Origin: Lachnospiraceae bacterium NC2008
GTDB lineage: Bacteria; Bacillota; Clostridia; Lachnospirales; Lachnospiraceae
Assembly (NCBI GenBank): GCA_000687675.1
Contig: JHWS01000006.1
Coordinates: 62,001-126,000, forward strand
DNA length: 64,000 bases
Reading direction: 5' to 3'
A program made the position numbers and the translations under genes. How positions within the stretch are numbered: position 1 is the first letter of the stretch; every line of letters starts with the position of its first letter. The notes below the pieces were generated by a model. The model did not search any database and was not told the origin of the DNA. It saw nothing but the letters and a program-made list of their open reading frames with translations. Shown in pieces: positions 40,238 through 49,226 of the stretch.

Positions 40238-41996
40238 GAAAAAGATTAAACAGACTAATTCAAAACAACATACTAAACTTAATTCACAAAGTGAACAAAG
40301 AGGAAAGTTTTTAACAAGAACAGATTTTATTGCTATGGCTATTTTAACTATAGCATTTGCAATCATGGTTTTTGTCAGACTTGGTAATAACTATGCTCCT
40401 ACTACATCCAAGGTATTTTCCTCTCCTTCAGATAATGAGATGATTATCGACCTTGGCAGTTATATGGATATTGCCTATCTTGATATTTATCTTGGTTCCT
40501 ACGAGGACAGAAATCTGGCATTATCTGTATTTAATGAAACAACTGGTCAGTGGGAGATTATAGAAAAAGAAGCTAAGGTTAAAAGTGTCTTTGCCTGGAA
40601 TAAGATTTATGTAGGTTACTATACAAGATATCTTGGCTTGGTATTTAGAGATAATGTTGCTGACATCAAGGAGATTGTTTGCTTAGACCCTGCAGGAAAT
40701 GTTATAAGACCAGCCAATGCTGATACCTATCCAGAACTATTTGATGAAGAGGCTATGCATCCAAAGTATTCTACTAAGATGGATGGAACATACTTCGACG
40801 AGGTTTATCATGGAAGAACTGCCTACGAGCTTCTTCACCATATGACATGCTATGAGAATACACACCCTTATCTTGGTAAGGAGCTTATTTCAATTGGTAT
40901 TGCCATCTTTGGTATGAATCCATTTGGATGGCGCTTTATGGTTGCTATATTGGGTATTCTTATGGTGCCAGTAATGTACATCTTTGGTAAGAGGCTTACA
41001 GACAGCACCTTAGCAGCAATATTTACCTGCTTTTTACTAACATTTGACTGCATGCATTATGGTCTTTCAAGAATATCTACTATAGATATTCCTGTAGCTC
41101 TGTTTATTCTTCTTATGTATTACTTTATGTTTACATACCTTAAGAAGGTAAATCACAACATAGGGGAAACTGCTACAAAGGACTACGATCAGGCATATAC
41201 AAAAGAAGCATATAAGTACCTGATTCTCTCAGGCTTTGCCATGAGTCTTGCTGTAGCTACAAAGTTTACAGGAATCTACGCAGGTGCAGGACTGGGGCTT
41301 ATATTTATAGGGTATACTCTCAAGCATTTTCCAAAGAAATCTTGGAAGAAGTTACTTGGAATGTGTCTTATATTCTTTGTTGCGCTGCCATTTGTTATAT
41401 ATACAATTTCGTTTATTCCAGTTGTAGAATATGTTAAGAGTCCAAATCTATTATTCAAGATGTATAAATGTACAAAGGATATGATTGACTACCATGCTAA
41501 TCTGGATGCTACACACTTCTACAGCAGTAAGTGGTATACATGGCCTTATATAGGAAAGCCGCTTCTTTACAGCTTTGATGAGATGGAAGGCAATATAGTC
41601 AGTGCCTCAAGCCTTATGGGTAACCCAGCTATATGGTGGCCTATGCTTCCAGCCATCCTCTACATGATATTTAGAATATTTAAACATAAAGATAGGACAG
41701 CACTGTTTCTGGTAACAGCTTATATAGCCCAGTACCTGCCATGGATGCTGGTATCCCGCTGTCTTTTTATCTACCACTACTTCCCATCTGCAGTATTTGG
41801 CATGTTGATTATGGGCTACACAGCTTCTATATTTATAAAGAGGGATAAGAACAGCAAATATATAATCGCAACATACATGATTATAATCGCCATATTCTTT
41901 ATGGTATTCTATCCAGCTATCTCAGGTGCTCCAACCGATAATGCCTATCTTCAGAATCTGAAGTGGCTCCCAGACTGGATGATAACATTAAAATAA
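40227..41996 (+). CDS. PMT-family (GT39) protein glycosyltransferase
   Basis: A 589-residue membrane protein with about ten helices. The hallmark DEVYHGRTAYE in the first large loop and the following HPYLGKELI match protein O-mannosyltransferases (phospholipid-carrier-dependent, GT39). An N-terminal beta-rich loop of about 100 residues lies between the first helix and this motif. PMT enzymes move mannose from a polyprenyl phosphate to Ser/Thr of secreted proteins. The Ser/Thr-rich sortase substrate just upstream is a likely target; this is inference from context. Confidence 0.85.
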   Translation: MSNKKKIKQTNSKQHTKLNSQSEQRGKFLTRTDFIAMAILTIAFAIMVFVRLGNNYAPTTSKVFSSPSDNEMIIDLGSYMDIAYLDIYLGSYEDRNLALSVFNETTGQWEIIEKEAKVKSVFAWNKIYVGYYTRYLGLVFRDNVADIKEIVCLDPAGNVIRPANADTYPELFDEEAMHPKYSTKMDGTYFDEVYHGRTAYELLHHMTCYENTHPYLGKELISIGIAIFGMNPFGWRFMVAILGILMVPVMYIFGKRLTDSTLAAIFTCFLLTFDCMHYGLSRISTIDIPVALFILLMYYFMFTYLKKVNHNIGETATKDYDQAYTKEAYKYLILSGFAMSLAVATKFTGIYAGAGLGLIFIGYTLKHFPKKSWKKLLGMCLIFFVALPFVIYTISFIPVVEYVKSPNLLFKMYKCTKDMIDYHANLDATHFYSSKWYTWPYIGKPLLYSFDEMEGNIVSASSLMGNPAIWWPMLPAILYMIFRIFKHKDRTALFLVTAYIAQYLPWMLVSRCLFIYHYFPSAVFGMLIMGYTASIFIKRDKNSKYIIATYMIIIAIFFMVFYPAISGAPTDNAYLQNLKWLPDWMITLK

Positions 41997-42029
41997 ACCT
42001 GGAAAAGTATAAAAAAGGAAAGGTGTGCT

Positions 42030-42470
42030 ATGCGACATATTGATGATGAAAAGGTAAATGCCCTTAGGGAAAAGATGCTTAAGGTAACTTATGACAATGC
42101 CTATAACGTGGCCCTTGGTATAGAGGTGTTGGAGCTGAATCCTAATTATGGTAAGGGAAGAATGAAATATAGACCTGAGGTTTGTAATCCATACGGAGAC
42201 TTTCATGGAGGAGCTTTGCTTTCATTTGCTGATACTATCGCAGGCACTACTGCATGCATGAATGGTTACTATGTGTCGACAATTACTTCGCATATGAACT
42301 TTTTGTTAGCTGGAAAGAATACAGAGTATATCTACTGTGAAGCAATGAAGCTTAAGACTGGAAAACATATTCTTGTTTACGATATAAGAATTACTGATGA
42401 TAAGGGTAATATTATTGATAGTGGAGAGTATAGTTTCTTTGTGAGTAAGAAAAAAGTTCTTGAAGATTAG
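42030..42470 (+). CDS. PaaI-type hotdog thioesterase
   Basis: A 146-residue hotdog protein. GDFHGGALLSFADTIAG is the active-site region of PaaI-type acyl-CoA thioesterases (the HGG motif and the catalytic acidic residue in the helix after it). ITSHMNFL follows as the second strand pattern. A GGAAAGG ribosome site is present. The substrate is unknown, and the link to neighbouring glycosyltransferases is unclear. Confidence 0.88.
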   Translation: MRHIDDEKVNALREKMLKVTYDNAYNVALGIEVLELNPNYGKGRMKYRPEVCNPYGDFHGGALLSFADTIAGTTACMNGYYVSTITSHMNFLLAGKNTEYIYCEAMKLKTGKHILVYDIRITDDKGNIIDSGEYSFFVSKKKVLED

Positions 42471-42547
42471 TTCATATTGTGAACCTTGTGAAATAGAAGA
42501 CGCAGCTTAATTATTAGAAAAGAAGTCTTTGAAAATAGGAAAAATAT

Positions 42548-43705
42548 ATGATTAATATAGCTGTCTACGGTGATATGAAATACAGTCACCAGATGAAAAT
42601 GCTTTTACAAAATGAATATTCAGATCTTTTAAGACAGGGTAACGGAGAAGAGATAGTTGTCAGCTATCTGGTTGCAGATGGCCACCAGGAAGATGGCATA
42701 ATATCTCTATCTGAGTTTGCCTCTAAGTATGCCTCAAAGGAACTGGCTGCTATAGTTATCCCAAAAGAATATTACATGCAGTATAACAGTTTAATTCAGA
42801 AGCTTATAAAGCATGGCATCAATCTTAATGATATTTATAACGGAAAAAGACTTACATCTATCATAGGTTTTAATATGGATAAGTCTTCTATGGTAGAAGG
42901 TTACGACCAGGGACAGCTTGGAGACCTTATCACTCCTATGCTTTCTGACTCATATCTATCTTATCTTGAGTTCCATGTGGCAGATCACTGTAATATGAAC
43001 TGCAAGTACTGTACTCATTATTCTCCTCTTGTAAAAGAGCCTGTATTTACGGATTTTGATAAATGGAAGAAGGATATGGCTACCCTTAAATCCAAAATAG
43101 ATGATATAGGAATAATTAGAATTCTAGGAGGAGAACCATTACTCAATCCTGACCTTCCAGCATTTATTGAGTATACAAGGAAGCTGTATCCGGCATCAGT
43201 TATAACCGTAGTTTCTAATGGAATTCTTGTAAGACAGATAAGCCAGGAGCTTATCGATACTATGAACAGAAACATAGCTTTCTTTCATATATCCTACTAT
43301 CCACCTCTTGAGCCAACCATCGAGGAAGTAAAGAAGTTCTTGATAGAGAAGAATATTGCATTTACCATGTCACCTAAGATGGATAAGTTTATGAAGACTA
43401 CTACTCTTAAGCCTAATGGTAATGAAGACTTTTTCTATAGCTGTTTTGAGGCAACATGTAACTGTATTTTCGAAGGCAAGATTGCTGCATGTTACGCCCC
43501 TTATACAACAAAGTTTTTCAATAAGGAATTTGACCAGTCTCTTCCTGAGGACGAAGGTATAGACCTATACGATAGTGAAAATACTACAGAGAATATTAAG
43601 CTTAAGCTTTTATATCCTATGAAACGTTGCGACTTCTGTATTAACGGTGGTGAGCAGGACTGGGAGCGAGTAACAGGCCCAACAACCCTATCAGACTGGG
43701 TGTAA
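42548..43705 (+). CDS. radical SAM protein with C-terminal cysteine cluster
   Basis: A 385-residue protein. An N-terminal domain of about 130 residues precedes the radical SAM core, with the 4Fe-4S motif CNMNCKYC near residue 148 and the glycine-rich ILGGEPLLN. Additional cysteines (CFEATCNC, AACYAP and CDFCING) near the C terminus suggest an auxiliary cluster of SPASM-like type. The CgeB-like glycosyltransferase follows closely, so the pair may modify a surface glycan or glycopeptide. The substrate is unknown. Confidence 0.85.
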   Translation: MINIAVYGDMKYSHQMKMLLQNEYSDLLRQGNGEEIVVSYLVADGHQEDGIISLSEFASKYASKELAAIVIPKEYYMQYNSLIQKLIKHGINLNDIYNGKRLTSIIGFNMDKSSMVEGYDQGQLGDLITPMLSDSYLSYLEFHVADHCNMNCKYCTHYSPLVKEPVFTDFDKWKKDMATLKSKIDDIGIIRILGGEPLLNPDLPAFIEYTRKLYPASVITVVSNGILVRQISQELIDTMNRNIAFFHISYYPPLEPTIEEVKKFLIEKNIAFTMSPKMDKFMKTTTLKPNGNEDFFYSCFEATCNCIFEGKIAACYAPYTTKFFNKEFDQSLPEDEGIDLYDSENTTENIKLKLLYPMKRCDFCINGGEQDWERVTGPTTLSDWV

Positions 43706-43738
43706 TAAAACACCTTCAGGCCATATTGAGGAATAACA

Positions 43739-44947
43739 TTGCAAACTATAGTTTTATTTAAAACTGATCTGCCGACTCTTAACCTTTTCAGCAGAGAACT
43801 TGCCGAAGGTTTTAAAGAAGAAGGCTACGACATATTCTGGTTCGACATAACAGATTCTATTAATGCTATGTCTAAGCTGTATAACTATATGGAAAGCCAT
43901 ACCATAGCTGCTATGGTTGGTTTTAATAGCAATGTTTTCGGAATAAAAACCCCTTCAGGTGCCAGTGTCTGGGAAACTCTTGGCATCCCAACTATCAACA
44001 TCCTTGTAGATAATCCATTTTGGTATCATAAGATTCTGACTTCAGCCCCAGCAAATGGAGCTATTCTTTGCATAGACCGTAATCATATGAACTTTGTTCA
44101 AAGATTCTATCCACATATAGGTATAACAGGCTTTCTTCCACATGGAGGAGCTTTTTATAAACCTGACGAACCTATTATAAGCGTAGAAAATACTGACAAA
44201 CCATATAAACCAATTAAAGACCGTAGCATACCTGTTATCTACACAGGATCCTTCTACGCAGATTATGCCAATACACAAAAACCTGACTTTTCAAATGTAA
44301 GCTTTGACGCAGAAAAGATAAATAAGGATGTAATCGATTATCTTATTGCTAATCCAGATAAAACAATAGAAGAAGTAATAGAAGAACAACTTCATTCTAA
44401 TAATATAAACCTTTCAGAAGACCAGCTTCTTCTCTATATCTCTGCCAACAGCTACATCGAAAGAATAGTAAGCTCTTACTATAGAGAAAGGACTTTAAAA
44501 TCTGTGGCAGAAAGTGGCGCCCCTCTTGTTATCTACGGTAGAGGCTGGGAGTCATGCGAATGGATTAAGAGAGACAACGTAGATTACAGAGGATTGGTCT
44601 CTCCTGAAAAAGTTCTTGAAGAGATAGCAGATTCTAAGATCCTTCTTAATTCCATGCCATGGTTTAAAGATGGAAGCCACGAGCGTATCTTCAATGCTAT
44701 GCTTATGGGAAGTGTCTTAGCTACAGAAACTAATCCATACATATCTGAAACTCTGCCAGAACAGTCATATATCAGTTTTAGTCTAAGTAATCTTGATAAG
44801 CTGGGCAATGACATAATAGAAGCTCTTAAAGATGAAGATAAGCTTCAATCTATAGCTGACAGTGCCTACGGATTTGCATCAAAGGGACAGACCTGGGCAG
44901 ACAGAGCAAAGGAAATTTGTCATGATCTCCTGTCAAATATAAAATAA
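43739..44947 (+). CDS. CgeB-like glycosyltransferase
   Basis: A 402-residue soluble protein with a two-domain GT-B appearance: an N-terminal DUF3880-like half and a C-terminal half with YGRGWESCEW, then DSKILLNSMPWFKDGSHERIFNAMLMGS, typical of glycosyl transferases group 1 of the CgeB kind. The start is a TTG at 43739 with GAGGAA upstream; no ATG lies near. It follows the radical SAM gene by 33 nt. CgeB-like enzymes decorate spore coats, flagellin or surface polymers. Confidence 0.82.
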   Translation: MQTIVLFKTDLPTLNLFSRELAEGFKEEGYDIFWFDITDSINAMSKLYNYMESHTIAAMVGFNSNVFGIKTPSGASVWETLGIPTINILVDNPFWYHKILTSAPANGAILCIDRNHMNFVQRFYPHIGITGFLPHGGAFYKPDEPIISVENTDKPYKPIKDRSIPVIYTGSFYADYANTQKPDFSNVSFDAEKINKDVIDYLIANPDKTIEEVIEEQLHSNNINLSEDQLLLYISANSYIERIVSSYYRERTLKSVAESGAPLVIYGRGWESCEWIKRDNVDYRGLVSPEKVLEEIADSKILLNSMPWFKDGSHERIFNAMLMGSVLATETNPYISETLPEQSYISFSLSNLDKLGNDIIEALKDEDKLQSIADSAYGFASKGQTWADRAKEICHDLLSNIK

Positions 44948-45052
44948 CTAAAAAACGCGTAAAAATAAATCTGAACCCTATTGACGCGGTTTTCTATATT
45001 CTATTAGGCAGAATTCACATTAAATAATAGAAAAAATGTCACTTATGACTTA

Positions 45053-45113
45053 TTGACGCGGAAAGCGCTTTTTATATATAATTAATTTTGCAGTTGCTTT
45101 AACGCGTTAAAGC
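45053..45113 (+). promoter_or_regulatory. promoter with cre-like and LacI-type operators for the symporter gene
   Basis: TTGACG (45053-45058), an 18-nt spacer and TATAAT (45077-45082). The spacer contains GGAAAGCGCTTTTT, close to a catabolite-responsive element. An 18-bp perfect palindrome, GCTTTAACGCGTTAAAGC (45096-45113), lies just after the start of transcription and has the central CG of LacI-family operators. A second ATTGACGCGG copy lies at 44980. No LacI gene is in the window. This covers the informative part of the 44948-45233 gap. Confidence 0.75.
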
Positions 45114-45233
45114 ATAACGCTTTAACGTAACAAAGCATACAATCTAGTATTATTCAGGCCAGCCACCACATCTTTAGTCAGTCAGCATATTGTGGCTTTG
45201 GTCTGATAATTTTTATGAAGAGGAGAGATTAAT

Positions 45234-46826
45234 ATGGCTCTTAAGATTATTCTTATCTTATGCTTCTTTGCAGTTATGATTGCTGTGGGTCTTTATTCAA
45301 GAAAGCACGCAGGCAATGTTAATGACTTTGTACTTGGTGGACGTAGCGTAGGTCCTTGGCTTACAGCATTTGCCTTTGGTACATCTTATTTCTCTGCGGT
45401 TATTTTTGTTGGATACGCTGGTCAGTTTGGTTGGAACTTTGGTATGTCAGCAACATGGGCTGGACTTGGCAATGCCTTTATCGGTTCACTTATGGCTTGG
45501 AACATCCTTGGTAGAAGAACAAGAATCATGACGCAGAAACTTGATGCAAAGACTATGCCAGATTTCTTTGGTAAAAGATTCGATTCAGTACCACTTAAGG
45601 TTTTCGCTTCAGTAATCGTATTTATATTCCTCATTCCATATACAGCATCGCTTTACAACGGACTTTCAAGTTTATTTGGTCTTGTATTTAACATCCCATA
45701 CTGGGTAGTTATTCTTATTATGGCTATTTTTACAGGTATCTACGTTGTAGTTGGTGGTTATATGGCAACTGCTATTAACGACTTTATTCAGGGCGTGATT
45801 ATGCTCTTTGGTATTGCAGCTGTTATTATAACAGTAGTTATGAACAATGGTGGCCTCCTTGAAGCTTCTAAAACACTTGCTTCTATAGAAGGCGACGCTG
45901 GTTGGTCTGGTGCATATTCATCATTCTTTGGTCCAGATCCACTTGCTCTTTTATTTGTAGTTATTCTTACATCACTTGGTACTTGGGGACTTCCTCAGAT
46001 GGTTGCAAAGTTCTATGCAATTAAGAGTGAGAAGGATATTCATAAAGGAACTGTTATATCAACAGTATTTGCAATTGTAGTTGCTGGTGGTTGCTACTTC
46101 CTTGGTGGTTTCGGCCGTTTATATGCATCATCACCAGATATTAAGTGGAATCCAGACAGACCAGGAGTACCACTCTTTGATTCAATTATTCCAGCTATGC
46201 TTTCAACTCTTCCAGACATACTTATAGCTATTGTAATCGTTCTTGTACTTTCAGCTTCTATGTCTACACTTTCATCATTAGTACTTACATCAAGCTCAAC
46301 ATTTACACTTGATGTTATTAAACCTCTTAAGAAGAAGGAAATGACTGAGAAGAAGCAGGTTGCTATTATGAGAATATTTATTGTATTCTTTATAGCTGTA
46401 TCTGCAGTTATAGCAGTATTTAAGGACGCTAATCCTAAGGTTACTTTCATCGCTCAGATGATGGGTGTATCTTGGGGTGCTTTAGCAGGTGCCTTCCTTG
46501 CTCCATTCCTTTATGGACTTTACTGGAAGGGCATAACAAAGGCTTCTACAGTAGTATGCTTTATCTGGGGCTGCGCAATCGCTCTTATCCAGATGTTTAT
46601 CACAATCAATGCGGTAGACGTTTCTGGTTGGGGAACAATACTTTCATATGTATTTAAGTCATCTATCAACTCAGGTGTTGTAGCTATGGTAGGCGGACTT
46701 GTAATAGTTCCTATCATTAGCTTATTTACTCCTAAGCCAGGGAAAGAAACAGTGGATGGAATCTTCGATTGCTTCAACGAAGAAGTACATGTTAAGAAAT
46801 CTACATCTCTTCCAGATGAAGACTAA
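45234..46826 (+). CDS. sodium:solute symporter (SSS family)
   Basis: A 530-residue protein with about 13 membrane helices. The motifs DFVLGGRSVGPWLTAFA, then GFGRL and SASMSTLSSLVLTSSS (the sodium-site helix), are typical of the SSS family (PutP, PanF and sugar or sialate symporters). Substrate cannot be assigned. The cre-like and LacI-type operators upstream favour a sugar or sugar-acid. Nearby sialic-acid-type genes make a sialate or related sugar possible, but this is speculative. Confidence 0.88.
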   Translation: MALKIILILCFFAVMIAVGLYSRKHAGNVNDFVLGGRSVGPWLTAFAFGTSYFSAVIFVGYAGQFGWNFGMSATWAGLGNAFIGSLMAWNILGRRTRIMTQKLDAKTMPDFFGKRFDSVPLKVFASVIVFIFLIPYTASLYNGLSSLFGLVFNIPYWVVILIMAIFTGIYVVVGGYMATAINDFIQGVIMLFGIAAVIITVVMNNGGLLEASKTLASIEGDAGWSGAYSSFFGPDPLALLFVVILTSLGTWGLPQMVAKFYAIKSEKDIHKGTVISTVFAIVVAGGCYFLGGFGRLYASSPDIKWNPDRPGVPLFDSIIPAMLSTLPDILIAIVIVLVLSASMSTLSSLVLTSSSTFTLDVIKPLKKKEMTEKKQVAIMRIFIVFFIAVSAVIAVFKDANPKVTFIAQMMGVSWGALAGAFLAPFLYGLYWKGITKASTVVCFIWGCAIALIQMFITINAVDVSGWGTILSYVFKSSINSGVVAMVGGLVIVPIISLFTPKPGKETVDGIFDCFNEEVHVKKSTSLPDED

Positions 46827-46850
46827 GAATAATAGGTTATAGGGTAATAT

Positions 46851-46882
46851 AAAAAGCGTATCGCTAGGCGGTACGCTTTTTT
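46851..46882. terminator. bidirectional terminator between convergent genes
   Basis: AAAAAGCGTA (46851-46860) pairs with TACGCTTTTT, with inner TCGC/GCGG pairs and a TAG loop. It serves the symporter (+) and the sialyltransferase-like gene (-). Confidence 0.88.
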
Positions 46883-46911
46883 CGTATTGTTATAACATTT
46901 TGTATTATGTG

Positions 46912-48054
46912 TTATTTTGTAACTTTCATTCCTGCATTACTTACTTTTGCGTGAAGGCTTGGATCCTCATATCTGTCCATCCAGTCATTGCCAAGATAAA
47001 CCTTTTCTTTAGCACAGTGGATAGAAGATGGGACTGTATATACTGTAACAACCTTATCAAACTCAGCCCCTATAAAGTTAAGTATCTCCATAGGAAAATG
47101 GGAGTCTAAAATAATATGTTCAGAAAACTCTTTCTCGTAGTCTAATAAATCCCTAGGATGAGGCTTAATTACTATCTGAGCTTCTTTCCCATCTACATTA
47201 CCATGCTCACTAATCATATCCTTAAAGAGTTTCTTTCTTACTTCTAGGTCCTGACAAAGAGGCTCTGATAAGATAAGAACTATAGGCTTGCCCGATGTTT
47301 TACTGCTTGCAAGTTTGCTACTTAGCTCATCGATGTTAGCTATAAACATCTTGGCTATTATCTCTTTATCCTTATCAGTAAGACCTTGGATAAGCCACTC
47401 TCTTTCAACTTCAACAAGCTTTGGTATAGGCCTGTCCAGTACCATAGAGTCGTTAACTTCCATATCTAAGCAGTACTTGCTATAGCCATTTTGTATAAAG
47501 ATTATACCAAGGGCGGCCATAAGCTTCTTTATCTTAAAGTTACCCTTATTGTCTTCATAAGCAGTATCTCTATAAACAAGGCAGTTGAGACCATCCTCTA
47601 CAGCATGGTAGCGAATCTTCTTATATGCCAGGTAGTAACCTATAGGGTCTGAATCGCAAAAGACATAGATATCATCATACTTAGTAAAGTCTACAGGTAC
47701 ATATTCTTCTTCTAACTGTCCCATCCTTTTACAGAACTTTATGCGCTGAAGAAGGTTCTTAAGCGATGAACCTCTGTCCTTTTTAAGCTCTATAAGCTCT
47801 GGGAAGAAGGTATAGTCTTTCTCATCGAATTCAATAACATCTTTGAAGATACCACTTTCTTTTGCCCTAGCAGCCAAGTCGCAGAAGTTGTTAGACATCT
47901 TTGATAAAACAAGAGTAGCTTTAGGAACAAATTTTTGATCTTTATTAGCAGGATTTCTAAACTGTCCAAACTCTTTAAGACATGCTACATACACATGGTA
48001 GAATGTGTGGCAGATGTATATTCTATTGTTATTTTCGTTATATCTTTTCTTCAT
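46912..48054 (-). CDS. sialyltransferase-like glycosyltransferase (GT52 type)
   Basis: A 380-residue soluble protein. RIYICHTFYHVYVA at the N terminus, the acidic motif HAVEDGLN near residue 170 and IKPHPRD near residue 300 correspond to the D/E-D/E-G and HP motifs of bacterial sialyltransferases (GT38/GT52/GT80 group). It probably transfers a nonulosonic acid or other CMP-sugar to a surface glycan. It stands alone on the minus strand. The NeuB-like gene on the same strand at 56504 could supply a donor-sugar precursor. Confidence 0.72.
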   Translation of the reverse strand: MKKRYNENNNRIYICHTFYHVYVACLKEFGQFRNPANKDQKFVPKATLVLSKMSNNFCDLAARAKESGIFKDVIEFDEKDYTFFPELIELKKDRGSSLKNLLQRIKFCKRMGQLEEEYVPVDFTKYDDIYVFCDSDPIGYYLAYKKIRYHAVEDGLNCLVYRDTAYEDNKGNFKIKKLMAALGIIFIQNGYSKYCLDMEVNDSMVLDRPIPKLVEVEREWLIQGLTDKDKEIIAKMFIANIDELSSKLASSKTSGKPIVLILSEPLCQDLEVRKKLFKDMISEHGNVDGKEAQIVIKPHPRDLLDYEKEFSEHIILDSHFPMEILNFIGAEFDKVVTVYTVPSSIHCAKEKVYLGNDWMDRYEDPSLHAKVSNAGMKVTK

Positions 48055-48178
48055 TTTACCGTCATTTTATATTAGGCAAATTATCAATTTCATTAGCATT
48101 ATAACACATAAAAGAAGTATAATATTATAGTGTGGTTAAAGATTATAATATGCGCAAAATTAACCTTATGGAGACCTA

Positions 48179-49207
48179 ATGATAGACAACATAGCACTAC
48201 TGGTTCCAGCTTATGAACCAGAAGAAAAAATGATACCTTTCCTGGAAGAACTAAAAGATGTCTTCTCAACTATTGTTGTTGTCAATGATGGTTCTTCTAG
48301 TAACGAAGTATTCGATAAGATACCAGATGGTATTAAATTATTAGTTCACGAAGTGAACAAAGGTAAGGGCCGTGCCCTTAAGACAGGTTTTGAATATATA
48401 AGAGGACTTGAAGGAATAGAAGGTGTAGTAACAGCTGATGCAGACGGTCAGCACATAGTTACCGATATTGTAGCCTGTTGTAATAAGTTCTTAGAAAATC
48501 CAGAATCTGCAGTATTTGGATGCCGTGATTTTGGCTCGGAGTCCAAGATACCTCCAAGAAGCCGCTTTGGTAACCGGCTTACAAGTAGGCTTATGAAGCT
48601 TTTTTGCAGTATCACTCTTACAGATACTCAGACGGGTCTGAGAGTTCTTCCGATTAAGTATATTGATGAATTCATAGCTACCGAGGGTGAACGCTACGAA
48701 TATGAGATGAACTGTATTATGAAAATAAAAGAACTGGATCTTCCCTTAGTAGAAGTTCCTATCGAAGTTATTTACATTGATAACAACAGATCATCTCACT
48801 TTAATCCGATCGTGGATTCAATAAAGATTTATAAGGTATTTATAAAATTCTGCTTATCATCCTTTGGGTCATTTATAGTAGATATCCTGCTCTTTATGCT
48901 GGCAAAGCATTTTCTAAAGCCTGTGACGCCAGTCTATTACATAATAGTATCAACAGTTCTGGCAAGAATCTGTTCAGGAGTATTCAACTATAGCATTAAC
49001 AGGATGGTGTTTAAATCAAAAGCCAAGGCTTCCGCATCAGGACCTAAGTACTTCATACTTTGGATTGCTTTGATGACAGCCTCAGCCTTAATAGTCAATG
49101 GACTAAACTACATCCTTCCAATAGGACCGACATTAATAAAGATAGTAGTTGATACCTTGTTATTCATATGTAGCTACAAGGTACAGCAAAACTGGGTATA
49201 TAAATAA
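48179..49207 (+). CDS. GT2 glycosyltransferase fused to GtrA-like membrane domain
   Basis: A 342-residue fusion. Residues 1-215 form a family 2 glycosyltransferase (VNDGSSS, TADADGQH and the DTQTGLR region). Residues about 220-342 form a four-helix GtrA-like domain. Such fusions typically transfer a sugar onto undecaprenyl phosphate and help flip it. The product would be the lipid-linked donor needed by GT-C enzymes such as the two at 39020 and 40227. GGAGA precedes the ATG. Confidence 0.9.
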   Translation: MIDNIALLVPAYEPEEKMIPFLEELKDVFSTIVVVNDGSSSNEVFDKIPDGIKLLVHEVNKGKGRALKTGFEYIRGLEGIEGVVTADADGQHIVTDIVACCNKFLENPESAVFGCRDFGSESKIPPRSRFGNRLTSRLMKLFCSITLTDTQTGLRVLPIKYIDEFIATEGERYEYEMNCIMKIKELDLPLVEVPIEVIYIDNNRSSHFNPIVDSIKIYKVFIKFCLSSFGSFIVDILLFMLAKHFLKPVTPVYYIIVSTVLARICSGVFNYSINRMVFKSKAKASASGPKYFILWIALMTASALIVNGLNYILPIGPTLIKIVVDTLLFICSYKVQQNWVYK

Positions 49208-49226
49208 AACGTAAAGGGGGATTACC

